Below are positions 7,686 to 15,393 of a stretch of DNA of 26,232 bases, in pieces; the stretch's first letter is position 1; every line of letters begins with the position of its first letter. The position numbers and the translations under genes were made by a program. Below the pieces are notes generated by a model. It saw nothing but the letters and a program-made list of their open reading frames with translations. It made no database searches and had not been told where the DNA came from. Source of the DNA: 2-02-FULL-55-14 sp964581115 (lineage in GTDB: Bacteria; Bacteroidota; Ignavibacteria; UBA10030); assembly GCA_964581115.1 (NCBI GenBank), contig CAZOMY010000040.1:1-26232 (forward strand), written 5' to 3'.

Positions 7686-8449
7686 TTCGTCGTCCGACCC
7701 TTGCGGTATTCGTCATCGCAACGACTGCAGTTGTGGTGTCGCCCGGATGCGTCACGACGCCGAAGGCCACGCAGACGGAGATTGCTCCGCCCAAGCCCGA
7801 GCTTCAATTGTCGGTGGCGTCCTTGAATCTCACCGATCTGAACAAGCGCATCGAACGGAAGGACATTCAAAGACTCTGGCAGATCCTCAAGGCCGAAAAG
7901 GTCGAGGTCCTGGCGATCCAGAACCTGTCGCGCTATCCCGGCGTGGCAACGCGCGTGGACCTCATCCAGGAGCTCGCGAAGCTCGCCGACTGGCGGCAGG
8001 CCTTCGGCGAGACGGCGGACTTCTCGGGACGCCAGGTCGGCAATGCCGTCCTCTCAGCGTACCCGATCCGCTCGAACGCTAACGAACCGTTCCGTGGGGT
8101 CCGGTCGGCGGCGAACGAGGGAAGTCTGCACACCGTCATCGACGGAGGCGTGCGCGATCTGCTCATCGTGAGCGCCCAGCTTCCCACGAAAGCATCAGCC
8201 GCCGATCAGGCCGCGTGCATCAGGATCCTGCGTGACGCGGTCGGTGACGCCCGCATGCCAACGATCGTCGGAGGGAACCTGCCGGCCAAGGTCGATGGAT
8301 TCACGTCCGTCGAGGGAGCTTCTTCGTCAATGACGCGCGTCGTGTTCAACGGCAAAGGAATGCTCCAGCCGTCTTCGACGAGGATGGTGGGCACGCCGCT
8401 TGGAACGGTGGTGGTCGTCGTGTTCGACCTGTACCGTCATTCGACCTGA
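7682..8449 (+). CDS. Lipoprotein with degenerate endonuclease/exonuclease/phosphatase-like fold
   Basis: A 255-residue protein with a signal peptide ending in SPGC (Cys23), a slightly unusual lipobox, so it is likely membrane-anchored outside the cytoplasm. The rest has the order of an EEP (DNase I-like) domain: an early VASLNL strand, VEVLAIQNL at residues 74-82, a mid-domain GNAVLSAYPI (the GNAILSRYPI block of EEP proteins), LLIVSAQLP and a late TIVGGNLP. The catalytic positions are changed: Asn81 replaces the family's Glu in LQE, and residue 199 reads GGN rather than GGD with the following Asn lost. The final Ser-Asp-His motif is not visible. I infer a non-catalytic or altered protein. It is coupled to the SRPBCC gene by a four-base overlap. 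Confidence 0.6.
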   Translation: MIRRPTLAVFVIATTAVVVSPGCVTTPKATQTEIAPPKPELQLSVASLNLTDLNKRIERKDIQRLWQILKAEKVEVLAIQNLSRYPGVATRVDLIQELAKLADWRQAFGETADFSGRQVGNAVLSAYPIRSNANEPFRGVRSAANEGSLHTVIDGGVRDLLIVSAQLPTKASAADQAACIRILRDAVGDARMPTIVGGNLPAKVDGFTSVEGASSSMTRVVFNGKGMLQPSSTRMVGTPLGTVVVVVFDLYRHST

Positions 8450-8465
8450 GTGAAAATAGGTCTGC

Positions 8466-10136
8466 ATGCGCATGACACTCTCCCGCCTCCTTATCCCGGC
8501 TATCATCGCGGCCGTGGCGTACCTCATCGGCATGTTCGTCGGCGGACTGGCGCCGGCGATCGATACACGCGGGGCCGAACGTCTGGCCGGGCTTGAATTT
8601 ACGGCGGCCGAGCGCGATTCGATGACCGACGACCTTTCGGAGTATACGCGTACGTACGAGCGTCTGCGCGAGGTGCCGCTGGCCAATTCCGTCGCCCCCG
8701 CGCTCCTGTTCAGTCCGTTACCGGCGGGCTTTGCGATGCCATCCGGAGCATCATCGTTTCGGCCGTCGGCCGTTCGAGCTCCGAAGCGGCCGGCGGACGT
8801 TGAGGACCTTGCCTTTGCTTCGGTCGCCGAATTATCGGCGATGGTCCACGCCCGGACGATCACCTCCACAGAACTCACGAAGATGTTCCTGGAGCGACTG
8901 AGGCGGTACGGGCCGATACTGCAGTGCGTGGTGACGCTGACAGACTCATTGGCCATGGCGCAAGCGGCGCGGGCCGATGCTGAACTGGCCCGGGGCTTCG
9001 ATCGGGGGCCCTTGCACGGCATACCGTATGGCGCCAAAGACCTTCTGGCACAGAAAGACTATCCGACGACTTGGGGCTCCGTTGCTTACAAGGACCAACA
9101 TCTATCCGAGACGGCGACGGTCGTCCGCAAGCTCGAAGAAGCCGGTGCAGTCCTGGTTGCCAAGCTGACCCTCGGAGAGCTGGCGTGGGGAGACGTCTGG
9201 TTCGGCGGAATGACCCGAAATCCATGGGATACGACGCAGGGTTCGAGCGGTTCCTCGGCCGGCTCGGCATCGGCAACGGCGGCTGGATTGGTGCCGTTCG
9301 CCATCGGTTCGGAGACGTGGGGATCGATCGTCTCTCCTTCAGACCGGTGCGGCACGAGCGGTCTGCGACCGACATTCGGCCGTGTCAGCCGGGCGGGTGC
9401 CATGGCCCTGTCGTGGAGCATGGACAAGATCGGACCGATCGCGCGCAGCGCCGAAGACTGCGCCTTCGTCTTCAAGGTCATCCACGGCTATGACCCGCTC
9501 GACCCGACGACGGTCCGTGATGTGCCATTCCGGTACGATGCGTCGTTGCCGTTGCGGTCGGTACGGTTGGGCTTCTACCGAAGCGCCTTCGACAGCGTGA
9601 AGCGTCAGAAACACCTTGCCGACTCCGTGCTGACGGTCCTGCGTTCGCTGGGCGCGGATCTCATCCCAGTGGAGTTCCCGGCGGACCCGTCCGTGAACGA
9701 TCTGAGTCACATCCTCTCTGCCGAGGCCGCCGCGGCGTTCGACGACCTCACCCGATCGAACCGCGACGACCTCCTTGTGCGCCAGATCAAGAACGCCTGG
9801 CCGAACGTGTTCCGGTCGGCGCGGTTCATTCCCGCGGTCGAGTACATCCAGGCCAACCGCGTCCGGTCGATCGTCATCGAGAAGATGGCGACGATGTTCC
9901 GGTGGGTGGATGTTGTCGTGACGCCGTCATTCGGCGGCGATCAGCTCCTCCTGACGAACCTGACGGGACACCCGTGCGTGGTCGTGCCGATGGGATTCAC
10001 CGACCGCGGCACGCCGGCGAGCATCTCGTTCATCGGTCAGTTGTACGATGAAGGTCGCCTGTTGGCCGTTGCCCGGGCGTACCAAGAGGCGACGGGGCAC
10101 CATCGGAAGCATCCGGTCCGATTCCAAAAAGAGTGA
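8466..10136 (+). CDS. Membrane-anchored amidase-signature family protein
   Basis: The 556-residue protein opens with an uncleaved-looking membrane helix (residues 6-27, LLIPAIIAAVAYLIGMFVGG) and a linker of about 80 residues, so the catalytic domain is probably periplasmic. The amidase-signature domain then shows the catalytic Lys in GIPYGAKDLL (Lys191), the GSSGSSAGSA loop near residue 260 with the cis-Ser, and the nucleophile Ser287 in SETWGSIVSPS, followed by CGTSGLRPTFGRVSR. The Ser-cisSer-Lys triad is therefore present, but the usual DTGGSIRxPA is altered to ETWGSIVSPS. Relatives include GatA and many amide hydrolases; the membrane anchor and absence of gatB/gatC argue against tRNA amidotransferase function. 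It starts 16 bases after the lipoprotein gene. Confidence 0.85.
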   Translation: MRMTLSRLLIPAIIAAVAYLIGMFVGGLAPAIDTRGAERLAGLEFTAAERDSMTDDLSEYTRTYERLREVPLANSVAPALLFSPLPAGFAMPSGASSFRPSAVRAPKRPADVEDLAFASVAELSAMVHARTITSTELTKMFLERLRRYGPILQCVVTLTDSLAMAQAARADAELARGFDRGPLHGIPYGAKDLLAQKDYPTTWGSVAYKDQHLSETATVVRKLEEAGAVLVAKLTLGELAWGDVWFGGMTRNPWDTTQGSSGSSAGSASATAAGLVPFAIGSETWGSIVSPSDRCGTSGLRPTFGRVSRAGAMALSWSMDKIGPIARSAEDCAFVFKVIHGYDPLDPTTVRDVPFRYDASLPLRSVRLGFYRSAFDSVKRQKHLADSVLTVLRSLGADLIPVEFPADPSVNDLSHILSAEAAAAFDDLTRSNRDDLLVRQIKNAWPNVFRSARFIPAVEYIQANRVRSIVIEKMATMFRWVDVVVTPSFGGDQLLLTNLTGHPCVVVPMGFTDRGTPASISFIGQLYDEGRLLAVARAYQEATGHHRKHPVRFQKE

Positions 10137-10142
10137 TCCATC

Positions 10143-11333
10143 ATGTTCCGAAAGCCCGAGCCACCCGATCCGCGTCGCGAAGCGATCGCACGCCACATGC
10201 GTATCGCCGACGATCTGACCCGCAAGCGTCAATTCGATGATGCGCTCATCGAGATCGAGAAGGCGCTGAAGATCGACCCCAAGAATACGAACGTACGGCA
10301 GTTCTATGAGCGGGTGAAGGTCTTCCAGCAGAAGACGATCGCAGCGCAGAAAGCGAGGGAAGAGGCGGTGGAGTTGTCGCTGGAGCAGCGGATGGAGGTC
10401 ATTCCAAAATTCCTGGCGCAGGCGGAGCAACTGCTGGCGTCCCGGGACTACAAGGGGGCTTTGGCGCAGCTGGCCGAGGTCTACAAGATCGACCCGACGA
10501 ACTACTACGCGCAAGCATTCTCCGACCGGATCGATCAATTGATGGCCGAGGAGAAGGCAAACGCTTCAAGGGCCTTTCAGGTCGCGGCGGCCGCGACGAC
10601 CGGGGCGACGGCAAGAGAGGCGCCGGCAGGTAACGAAGCCGGAAGCCTCGTCTTCTACCGCGAGTTGTTGAAGCAGTACTGGTTCGACGGCAAGCTGAAT
10701 GACAAAGAAACGGCACACCTGGCGGAGGTGCGCTCCCTCTTCCAGATCCCGGACGCCGATCATGAGCGGCTTTCGCACGAAGTCCGGTTCGAGGCATACG
10801 TCGAAGCCCTTTGGCTGGCTTGGATGGACGGCGCGGTGACGGAAACCGAGCGCCGCGTCCTCGAAGCGATGCGCGACAAGTACGGCATCTCGCCGGCCGA
10901 GCATCAACAGGCGGACCTGTGTGTCCAGCGCCTCCGCAAAGATCACAATATCAAGCCATCAATCCTCATCGTTGACGAGGACAAGAACCACAGTCTGGCC
11001 GTCTCCAAGACGTTCCGGTCGCGGGGCTACGACGTCTCCCTGGCCGGCAAACCTGAAGAGGCCTTTCAGATCCTTCAACACTCCGTTCCGGCGGCGATCC
11101 TGGCCGAGGCGAAATACACCGCCCCGTCGGTGGACGGCTTCGAACTCTACCGCCGCGTTCACGCCGTGCCGGCCACATCGCGCGTGCCGTTCTTCTTCAT
11201 CGTTCGCATGACCGACCGCGACATGCTGTTGGCGGCGCTTCGCACCGGCGTCGACCATGTCCTTGTCAAGCCGGCGGATCCCGAATTCATCCTGGCGGCC
11301 ATCGACGGCAAGAAGCATCGCCAATCGCTCTAA
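10143..11333 (+). CDS. TPR / TerB-like / pseudo-receiver fusion protein
   Basis: This 396-residue cytoplasmic protein has no signal peptide. Residues about 18-125 form TPR-like helices (DDALIEIEKALKIDPKN and KGALAQLAEVYKIDPTN). Residues about 165-262 contain two acidic-helix repeats resembling TerB (DGKLNDKE..., DGAVTETERRVLEAM). Residues about 272-396 resemble a response-regulator receiver: ILIVDEDKNHS retains the acidic pair (Asp278, Glu279), and VLVKPADPE retains the Lys, but no Asp is found at the expected phosphoacceptor site before VDGFELYRRV, where the sequence reads ILAEAKYTAPS. I infer a pseudo-receiver used for protein contacts rather than phosphotransfer. The gene follows the amidase gene by six bases and ends at a strong terminator. 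Confidence 0.75.
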   Translation: MFRKPEPPDPRREAIARHMRIADDLTRKRQFDDALIEIEKALKIDPKNTNVRQFYERVKVFQQKTIAAQKAREEAVELSLEQRMEVIPKFLAQAEQLLASRDYKGALAQLAEVYKIDPTNYYAQAFSDRIDQLMAEEKANASRAFQVAAAATTGATAREAPAGNEAGSLVFYRELLKQYWFDGKLNDKETAHLAEVRSLFQIPDADHERLSHEVRFEAYVEALWLAWMDGAVTETERRVLEAMRDKYGISPAEHQQADLCVQRLRKDHNIKPSILIVDEDKNHSLAVSKTFRSRGYDVSLAGKPEEAFQILQHSVPAAILAEAKYTAPSVDGFELYRRVHAVPATSRVPFFFIVRMTDRDMLLAALRTGVDHVLVKPADPEFILAAIDGKKHRQSL

Positions 11334-11354
11334 CCGAACACCAGATCATACGAC

Positions 11355-11389
11355 GGCCTCCCCGGGAGCAGAGCGTTCCCGAGGAGGCC
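11355..11389. terminator. Bidirectional terminator between convergent operons
   Basis: GGCCTCC (11355-11361) pairs with GGAGGCC (11383-11389), and inside it CGGGA (11363-11367) pairs with TCCCG (11377-11381), leaving a nine-base loop and a single C-A mismatch. It lies between the + strand TPR/pseudo-receiver gene and the end of the - strand hydrogenase operon. Confidence 0.75.
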
Positions 11390-11407
11390 CTTGTCCGTAC
11401 AGTACCA

Positions 11408-11890
11408 TCAGCGATATTGAGCCGTGCTCGCGGGGTCGTAGCTGGCCAATTCTGCCCGGATGGCCGTCAACAATGGCTCGCGCACGACGCTGTAGAGCGA
11501 AGGCGGCGTTCCGGCCACGCACTGTTCCACCTCGACGCCAAACACGACGACCGTTGACGGCAACTCGCCCAAGGCGCGCGAGGTCTCGATCGCTTCGGCC
11601 ACGCCGAACTGATGCGATGACGTGCACAGGAACTTCGCCGGCACCGGATGGCGGCTGGCGTCCAGTCGGTGCAACGTGCCCGGGGGCGATCCGGACTGGA
11701 CCGCGTCGATCAGCAGGACCGTCGAAATCCCCTTCCACATCCGCATGATGCGTGCGCCGTCGCCGCGTGATTCAACAACGCGGACCCCAGGCAGATGGAG
11801 CGCCTCGACGTCTCGGGCAGCGAGTAAGCCGACGGCGTCGTCGCCTCGAAACTCGTTGCCGATACCGATGACGAGGACACCGTCGCTCAT
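11408..11890 (-). CDS. [NiFe]-hydrogenase maturation protease
   Basis: A 160-residue HyaD/HybD/HycI-family endopeptidase, which removes the C-terminal peptide of the hydrogenase large subunit after nickel insertion. Key segments are GIGNEFRGDDAVG (residues 8-20, containing a nickel-sensing acidic residue), LIDAVQSGSPPGT with the second conserved Asp, and TSSHQFGVAEAIE with the conserved His. The start is the ATG at 11890, giving MSDGVLVIGIGNE; it overlaps the hydA stop in an ATGA arrangement. It is the last gene of the operon and is followed by the terminator at 11355-11389. Its substrate is almost certainly the adjacent HydA. Confidence 0.92.
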   Translation of the reverse strand: MSDGVLVIGIGNEFRGDDAVGLLAARDVEALHLPGVRVVESRGDGARIMRMWKGISTVLLIDAVQSGSPPGTLHRLDASRHPVPAKFLCTSSHQFGVAEAIETSRALGELPSTVVVFGVEVEQCVAGTPPSLYSVVREPLLTAIRAELASYDPASTAQYR

Positions 11891-13302
11891 TCCGGCTCGA
11901 CCTCCAGTCGCAGGAAATGCGTTGCGCACGAGATGCAGGGGTCGTAGTTCCGCACCGCCTGCTCGCATTGCCAGGTCAGGCGGTCGATGGGCAGCCGCCG
12001 ATGGAGCGTAACGAACGCCCGCAAATCGCCCTCCATCGTTCGAAGGTTCTGCGCTGTGGGGGGTACGATCTTCGCTTGTTGCACCAATCCATGGCCGTCG
12101 ACCTTGTATCGATGGTAGAGGATCCCCCGCGGCGCCTCGGTGCATCCCATGCCGATGCCCTCGCACACAGTGAACGGCACAGACGCCGCCGCCGGCGGGT
12201 CGTACCGCTCGATGATCCTGAGTGATTCTTCGACGGCGACGACGGTCTCGATCGCACGAACGATGATGCTGCGGAACTGATTCGTGACGGGCGGCCGGAG
12301 CCCAGCCGCTTCGGCGGCCTCGCGGGCCAGCGGGGTCAGCCGGTCAAAGTTCAAGTTGAAGCGTGCGAGTGGACCGACGAGGTATGAACCTCCGCCCTTG
12401 CGGATCGAATGGAGGGCGTTGGAATGCTCGACGTGCTCCTCGGAGAAGACGTTCTCATAGTCTTTCACCGTAACGTCGATCCCCGTCGATGAGACGACGC
12501 GTCCCTCGCAGATAGGATACTCGTCCGGATGTCGGAGCGAGACGAACTCGTAATCCTGCGACAGCTCCGGGAATGTCAATCCGGCCGTGACCCGGACCAA
12601 TTCGCGCGCCGCGCCGAGCGCCCACCGTAGCGGTTCTACGAGCGCGCGCAATTCCGCCGGTCGCGGCAGTCGGTAGAAGCCGCCGACGCGGACATTCACC
12701 GGATGGATCTCACGACCTCCCACGACCACCATGATGTCATTCCCGATCTTCTTCAGTCGAAGTGCCGTCTTGACGAGTTCCGGCTGGGCGCGGGAGAGTT
12801 GGATCGCATCTTCGTAGCCGAGGAAATCGGGCAGGTGGAGCATCGCGATGTGGAGGACATGACTTTCGATCCATTCGCCGCAGTACAGCAGCCGGCGCAG
12901 GTCGCGCAACGCTCCGTCCACCGTGACGCCGAAGATCTGTTCGATGGCCTGGCAAGAGCTCATCTGATACGCCACGGGGCAAATGCCGCATATACGCGCA
13001 GTAATGTCGGGCACCTCGCGGAAGCTCCGCTTGCGCAGAAAAGCTTCGAAGAATCGTGGGGGCTCGTAGATGCGGACCTTGACGTCCTGTACGGTGTCTC
13101 CTTTCAGCCGGATCGCAATACCCCCTTCACCTTCGACGCGGGCGAGCGCACCGACCGAGATGTTCCGGATCTGGCCCGTGGCGATGCGCTCGGCCGGCCG
13201 GCCGGGCGTCACGGCTTTCTGCGGTCGGTTGCGCCTCAGTCGCGGAGCCGTCGGCTTCCGGATCGCGCTTCGCTTGCGGGGAGCGCTCTTCTTACTTCTC
13301 AT
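11887..13302 (-). CDS. hydA: Group 3b [NiFe]-hydrogenase large (alpha) subunit
   Basis: The 471-residue catalytic subunit binds the NiFe(CN)2CO centre. The L1 motif RICGIC supplies Cys105 and Cys108, and the L2 motif DPCISCATH supplies Cys456 and Cys459. Residues after His462 (nine residues, FLRLEVEPE) are the expected peptide removed by the maturation protease. ISVGALARVEGEGG near residue 50 is the usual N-terminus of this family. The first 40-45 residues here are an unusual Lys/Arg/Pro-rich extension; the only ATG is at 13302, 11 bases inside the end of hydD, but a later GTG at codon 50 cannot be excluded. Group 3b enzymes are soluble, reversible NADP(H)-linked hydrogenases, some with sulfur-reductase activity. 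Confidence 0.93.
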   Translation of the reverse strand: MRSKKSAPRKRSAIRKPTAPRLRRNRPQKAVTPGRPAERIATGQIRNISVGALARVEGEGGIAIRLKGDTVQDVKVRIYEPPRFFEAFLRKRSFREVPDITARICGICPVAYQMSSCQAIEQIFGVTVDGALRDLRRLLYCGEWIESHVLHIAMLHLPDFLGYEDAIQLSRAQPELVKTALRLKKIGNDIMVVVGGREIHPVNVRVGGFYRLPRPAELRALVEPLRWALGAARELVRVTAGLTFPELSQDYEFVSLRHPDEYPICEGRVVSSTGIDVTVKDYENVFSEEHVEHSNALHSIRKGGGSYLVGPLARFNLNFDRLTPLAREAAEAAGLRPPVTNQFRSIIVRAIETVVAVEESLRIIERYDPPAAASVPFTVCEGIGMGCTEAPRGILYHRYKVDGHGLVQQAKIVPPTAQNLRTMEGDLRAFVTLHRRLPIDRLTWQCEQAVRNYDPCISCATHFLRLEVEPE

Positions 13303-14071
13303 GTGCTTCGCTCTCCTTTCTAAACGGCTCTGCGTAGGCGTTGAACCCCCGGAATCTCCGGACGACCTCCGGTTTGGGCATGCCGTCGCTTATCCAGTGT
13401 GATGCCAGCGAGGCGGTGTTTGGCATTTCCTTCGGGCCGAAGCACCCAAAGCATCCGCGGAGGAATCCCGGACACAGAGCATCACAGCCGGTCTGCGTAA
13501 CAGGTCCCAGGCACGGAAGTCCCTGCGAGACCATTACGCACACATGTCCGCGCTGTTTGCATTCAAGGCAGACGCTATGCTGGGGGAGATTCGGCTTCCG
13601 TCCGGTAAGCAACGCGCTGATGAGCTCGATCAATTGCACCTTGCTGATCGGGCATCCGCGCAACTCGAGGTCAACGAAGATGTGGTCGGCGATGGGGGTC
13701 GACTTGTTCAGCGTGTGGATGAATGCCGGCGTCGCGTAGACCAAGGGTACATAGTCGCGCACGTTGGCAAAATTCCGGAGCGCCTGGATCCCGCCGGATG
13801 TGGCGCACGCGCCGATCGTGACCACCGTCTTCGATACCCGCCGCACCTGATGGATGCGCTCTTCGTCGTGCGGCGTCGTGATCGATCCTTCGACGAGCGA
13901 CACGTCGTACGGTCCCTTGACGACAGCGCGGGAGGCTTCGAGGAAGTAGGCGATCTCGACCTCCCCGACGACCGAGAGCAGATCGTCCTCGCAATCGAGG
14001 AGACTCAGCTGGCAGCCGTCGCATGAAGCGAACTTCCAGACGGCAAGCTTAGGCTTGCGATGGCGTGGCAT
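13292..14071 (-). CDS. hydD: Group 3b [NiFe]-hydrogenase small (delta) subunit
   Basis: This 259-residue protein is the iron-sulfur electron-transfer subunit that pairs with HydA. The proximal-cluster cysteines are visible in ASCDGCQLSLLDCE (N-terminus), IGACATSGG and the RGCPISK turn. The C-terminal half is cysteine-rich (CLECKQRGHVC, GLPCLGPVTQTGC, LCPGFLRGCFGCFGP), consistent with medial and distal [4Fe-4S] clusters. There is no Tat signal peptide, fitting a cytoplasmic group 3 enzyme. The start codon lies one base after the hydG stop, and its stop overlaps hydA by 11 bases, so translation is tightly coupled. Length and motifs match the delta subunit of Pyrococcus sulfhydrogenase. Confidence 0.93.
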   Translation of the reverse strand: MPRHRKPKLAVWKFASCDGCQLSLLDCEDDLLSVVGEVEIAYFLEASRAVVKGPYDVSLVEGSITTPHDEERIHQVRRVSKTVVTIGACATSGGIQALRNFANVRDYVPLVYATPAFIHTLNKSTPIADHIFVDLELRGCPISKVQLIELISALLTGRKPNLPQHSVCLECKQRGHVCVMVSQGLPCLGPVTQTGCDALCPGFLRGCFGCFGPKEMPNTASLASHWISDGMPKPEVVRRFRGFNAYAEPFRKESEAHEK

Positions 14072-14072
14072 A

Positions 14073-14948
14073 TCAGAGCTCCCAATGAGACATCAGGTCG
14101 CGCATCTTCGGATAGGAGAACACCGGCCCGTCCTTGCAGATGAAGACGGGACCGAGCTGGCAGTGCCCGCAGAATCCGATGCCGCATTTCATGTTCCGCT
14201 CCATGGAGATGAAGATCTCCATGTCGGGCACTCCACGGTTCAGCAATTCCGAAGCGCAAACGCGCATCATCACTTCAGGCCCGCACAGATATGCGGTCGT
14301 GTTCCCGGCCTCGAACGGCGCCTTGCCGATGAGCGTCGAGACGAAGCCGACATTTCCGCGCCATCCCTCCATGCCCCGGTCCACCGTCACGTAGACGTCG
14401 AGGTCGAACCGCGATCGCCACGACTCCAGCTCCTCACGGTAAAGAATGTCAACGGGGCTGCGTGTTCCATAGAGGAGAACGAGCTTGTTCATCTCGTGCC
14501 GGTGGGCAAGGAAATGATAGAGAGCGGGCCGCAGGGGGGCGAGACCGATGCCCCCGGCCACGATCACGACGTCGCGCCCGCGGGCACGGTCCACCGGCCA
14601 GGGGACGCCGTACGGACCGCGAAGGCCCAGCGTATCCCCTTTTCGCATCGAACGCATGGCTTTCGTCACCGTACCGACCGCACGCGTCGTATGAATGACC
14701 GCGGTCCGGTCCTGCGGGTCGCCGCTGATCGAGATGGGGATCTCGCCTACGCCGTACACGTAGATCATGTTGAACTGGCCGGGCTGGAAATCAATGCCCG
14801 CGCCGGTTTCGAGATCCTCGAGCGCCACCGTGAACGTGTCGTGCGTATTCGAGGTGAACCGGGCGATGCGGAACAGCCGAGGCCGCATCGGGTCGTCGGG
14901 GCCGGCCAAGACCTCCGATTCATCCAGGAGCTCAGGATTGTTCGCCAT
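14073..14948 (-). CDS. hydG: Group 3b hydrogenase FAD/NAD(P)-binding (gamma) subunit
   Basis: The 291-residue diaphorase subunit transfers electrons between the hydrogenase and NAD(P)(H). Residues about 20-115 form the ferredoxin-reductase FAD barrel, with PGQFNMIYVYGVGEIPISIS holding the flavin motif. The middle third is a Rossmann fold (VIVAGGIGLAPLRP near residue 133, and a late AYLCGPEVMM). The C-terminus has a [2Fe-2S] cysteine set, MKCGIGFCGHCQLGPVFIC. This is the order found in HydG of sulfhydrogenases and in dihydroorotate dehydrogenase electron-transfer subunits; the flanking hydrogenase genes decide the assignment. The start overlaps the end of the CNB gene by 17 bases. Confidence 0.92.
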   Translation of the reverse strand: MANNPELLDESEVLAGPDDPMRPRLFRIARFTSNTHDTFTVALEDLETGAGIDFQPGQFNMIYVYGVGEIPISISGDPQDRTAVIHTTRAVGTVTKAMRSMRKGDTLGLRGPYGVPWPVDRARGRDVVIVAGGIGLAPLRPALYHFLAHRHEMNKLVLLYGTRSPVDILYREELESWRSRFDLDVYVTVDRGMEGWRGNVGFVSTLIGKAPFEAGNTTAYLCGPEVMMRVCASELLNRGVPDMEIFISMERNMKCGIGFCGHCQLGPVFICKDGPVFSYPKMRDLMSHWEL

Positions 14949-15393
14949 AGACGTCCATCAACTGAAAGCTGAGTGCTTCGATCCGCTGGGTCATGATCCG
15001 CGCGAAGCGCTTGTGGAGTTCGTAGCCCAGCACGGGGTCATTCTCACACTTTGTCCTCAGGCAGAGTCCGTCGAACACGACCATTCGTGCGTCTTCGAGA
15101 ACACGCGCATCGAAATGCCAGGAGTACGGAGGGAACAGCCACGACCAGCCGAGGGGCTCATTCTCCGAGACCGTTTGTACGGTCAGCGGTCCGCGGCCCG
15201 GCGAGTGGATGTCGAGTGAGATACTCCCTTCGCGAATCAGGTAAAAGGTGGTCGCGTCCTGACCTTCGCGGAAAAGGAACGTGCCTGCCGGCGCCCGCTC
15301 GTTGCGTGCGCAGCCGACCATGAGTGCCAAGTGTTCGTCCGAAAAGCCCTCGAAGAAGGGGAGGCTCTTGAGAATCCGTTTCAGGTCATCCAT
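14932..15393 (-). CDS. Cyclic-nucleotide-binding-fold protein inside the hydrogenase operon
   Basis: A 153-residue protein consisting of one CNB (CAP effector) domain: an N-terminal helix (LKSLPFFEGFSDEHLALM), a beta roll with GTFLFREGQDATTFYLIREG, then a phosphate-binding-cassette region and C-terminal helices. It has no helix-turn-helix, so it is not a Crp/Fnr transcription factor. At the cassette the sequence is NEPLGWSWLFPPYSW followed by ARVLE. The Glu that contacts ribose in CRP is Trp83 here and the Arg-Ser/Thr-Ala is not canonical, so cAMP binding is doubtful. The start overlaps the hydB stop by eight bases and the stop overlaps hydG by 17, making it an integral operon member, possibly a regulatory or assembly subunit (inference). 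Confidence 0.85.
   Translation of the reverse strand: MDDLKRILKSLPFFEGFSDEHLALMVGCARNERAPAGTFLFREGQDATTFYLIREGSISLDIHSPGRGPLTVQTVSENEPLGWSWLFPPYSWHFDARVLEDARMVVFDGLCLRTKCENDPVLGYELHKRFARIMTQRIEALSFQLMDVYGEQS

Noticed and set aside
14932..15393. Annotating the CNB gene as a Crp/Fnr transcription factor
   Set aside because: The protein ends after the effector domain and its C-helix; there is no helix-turn-helix.
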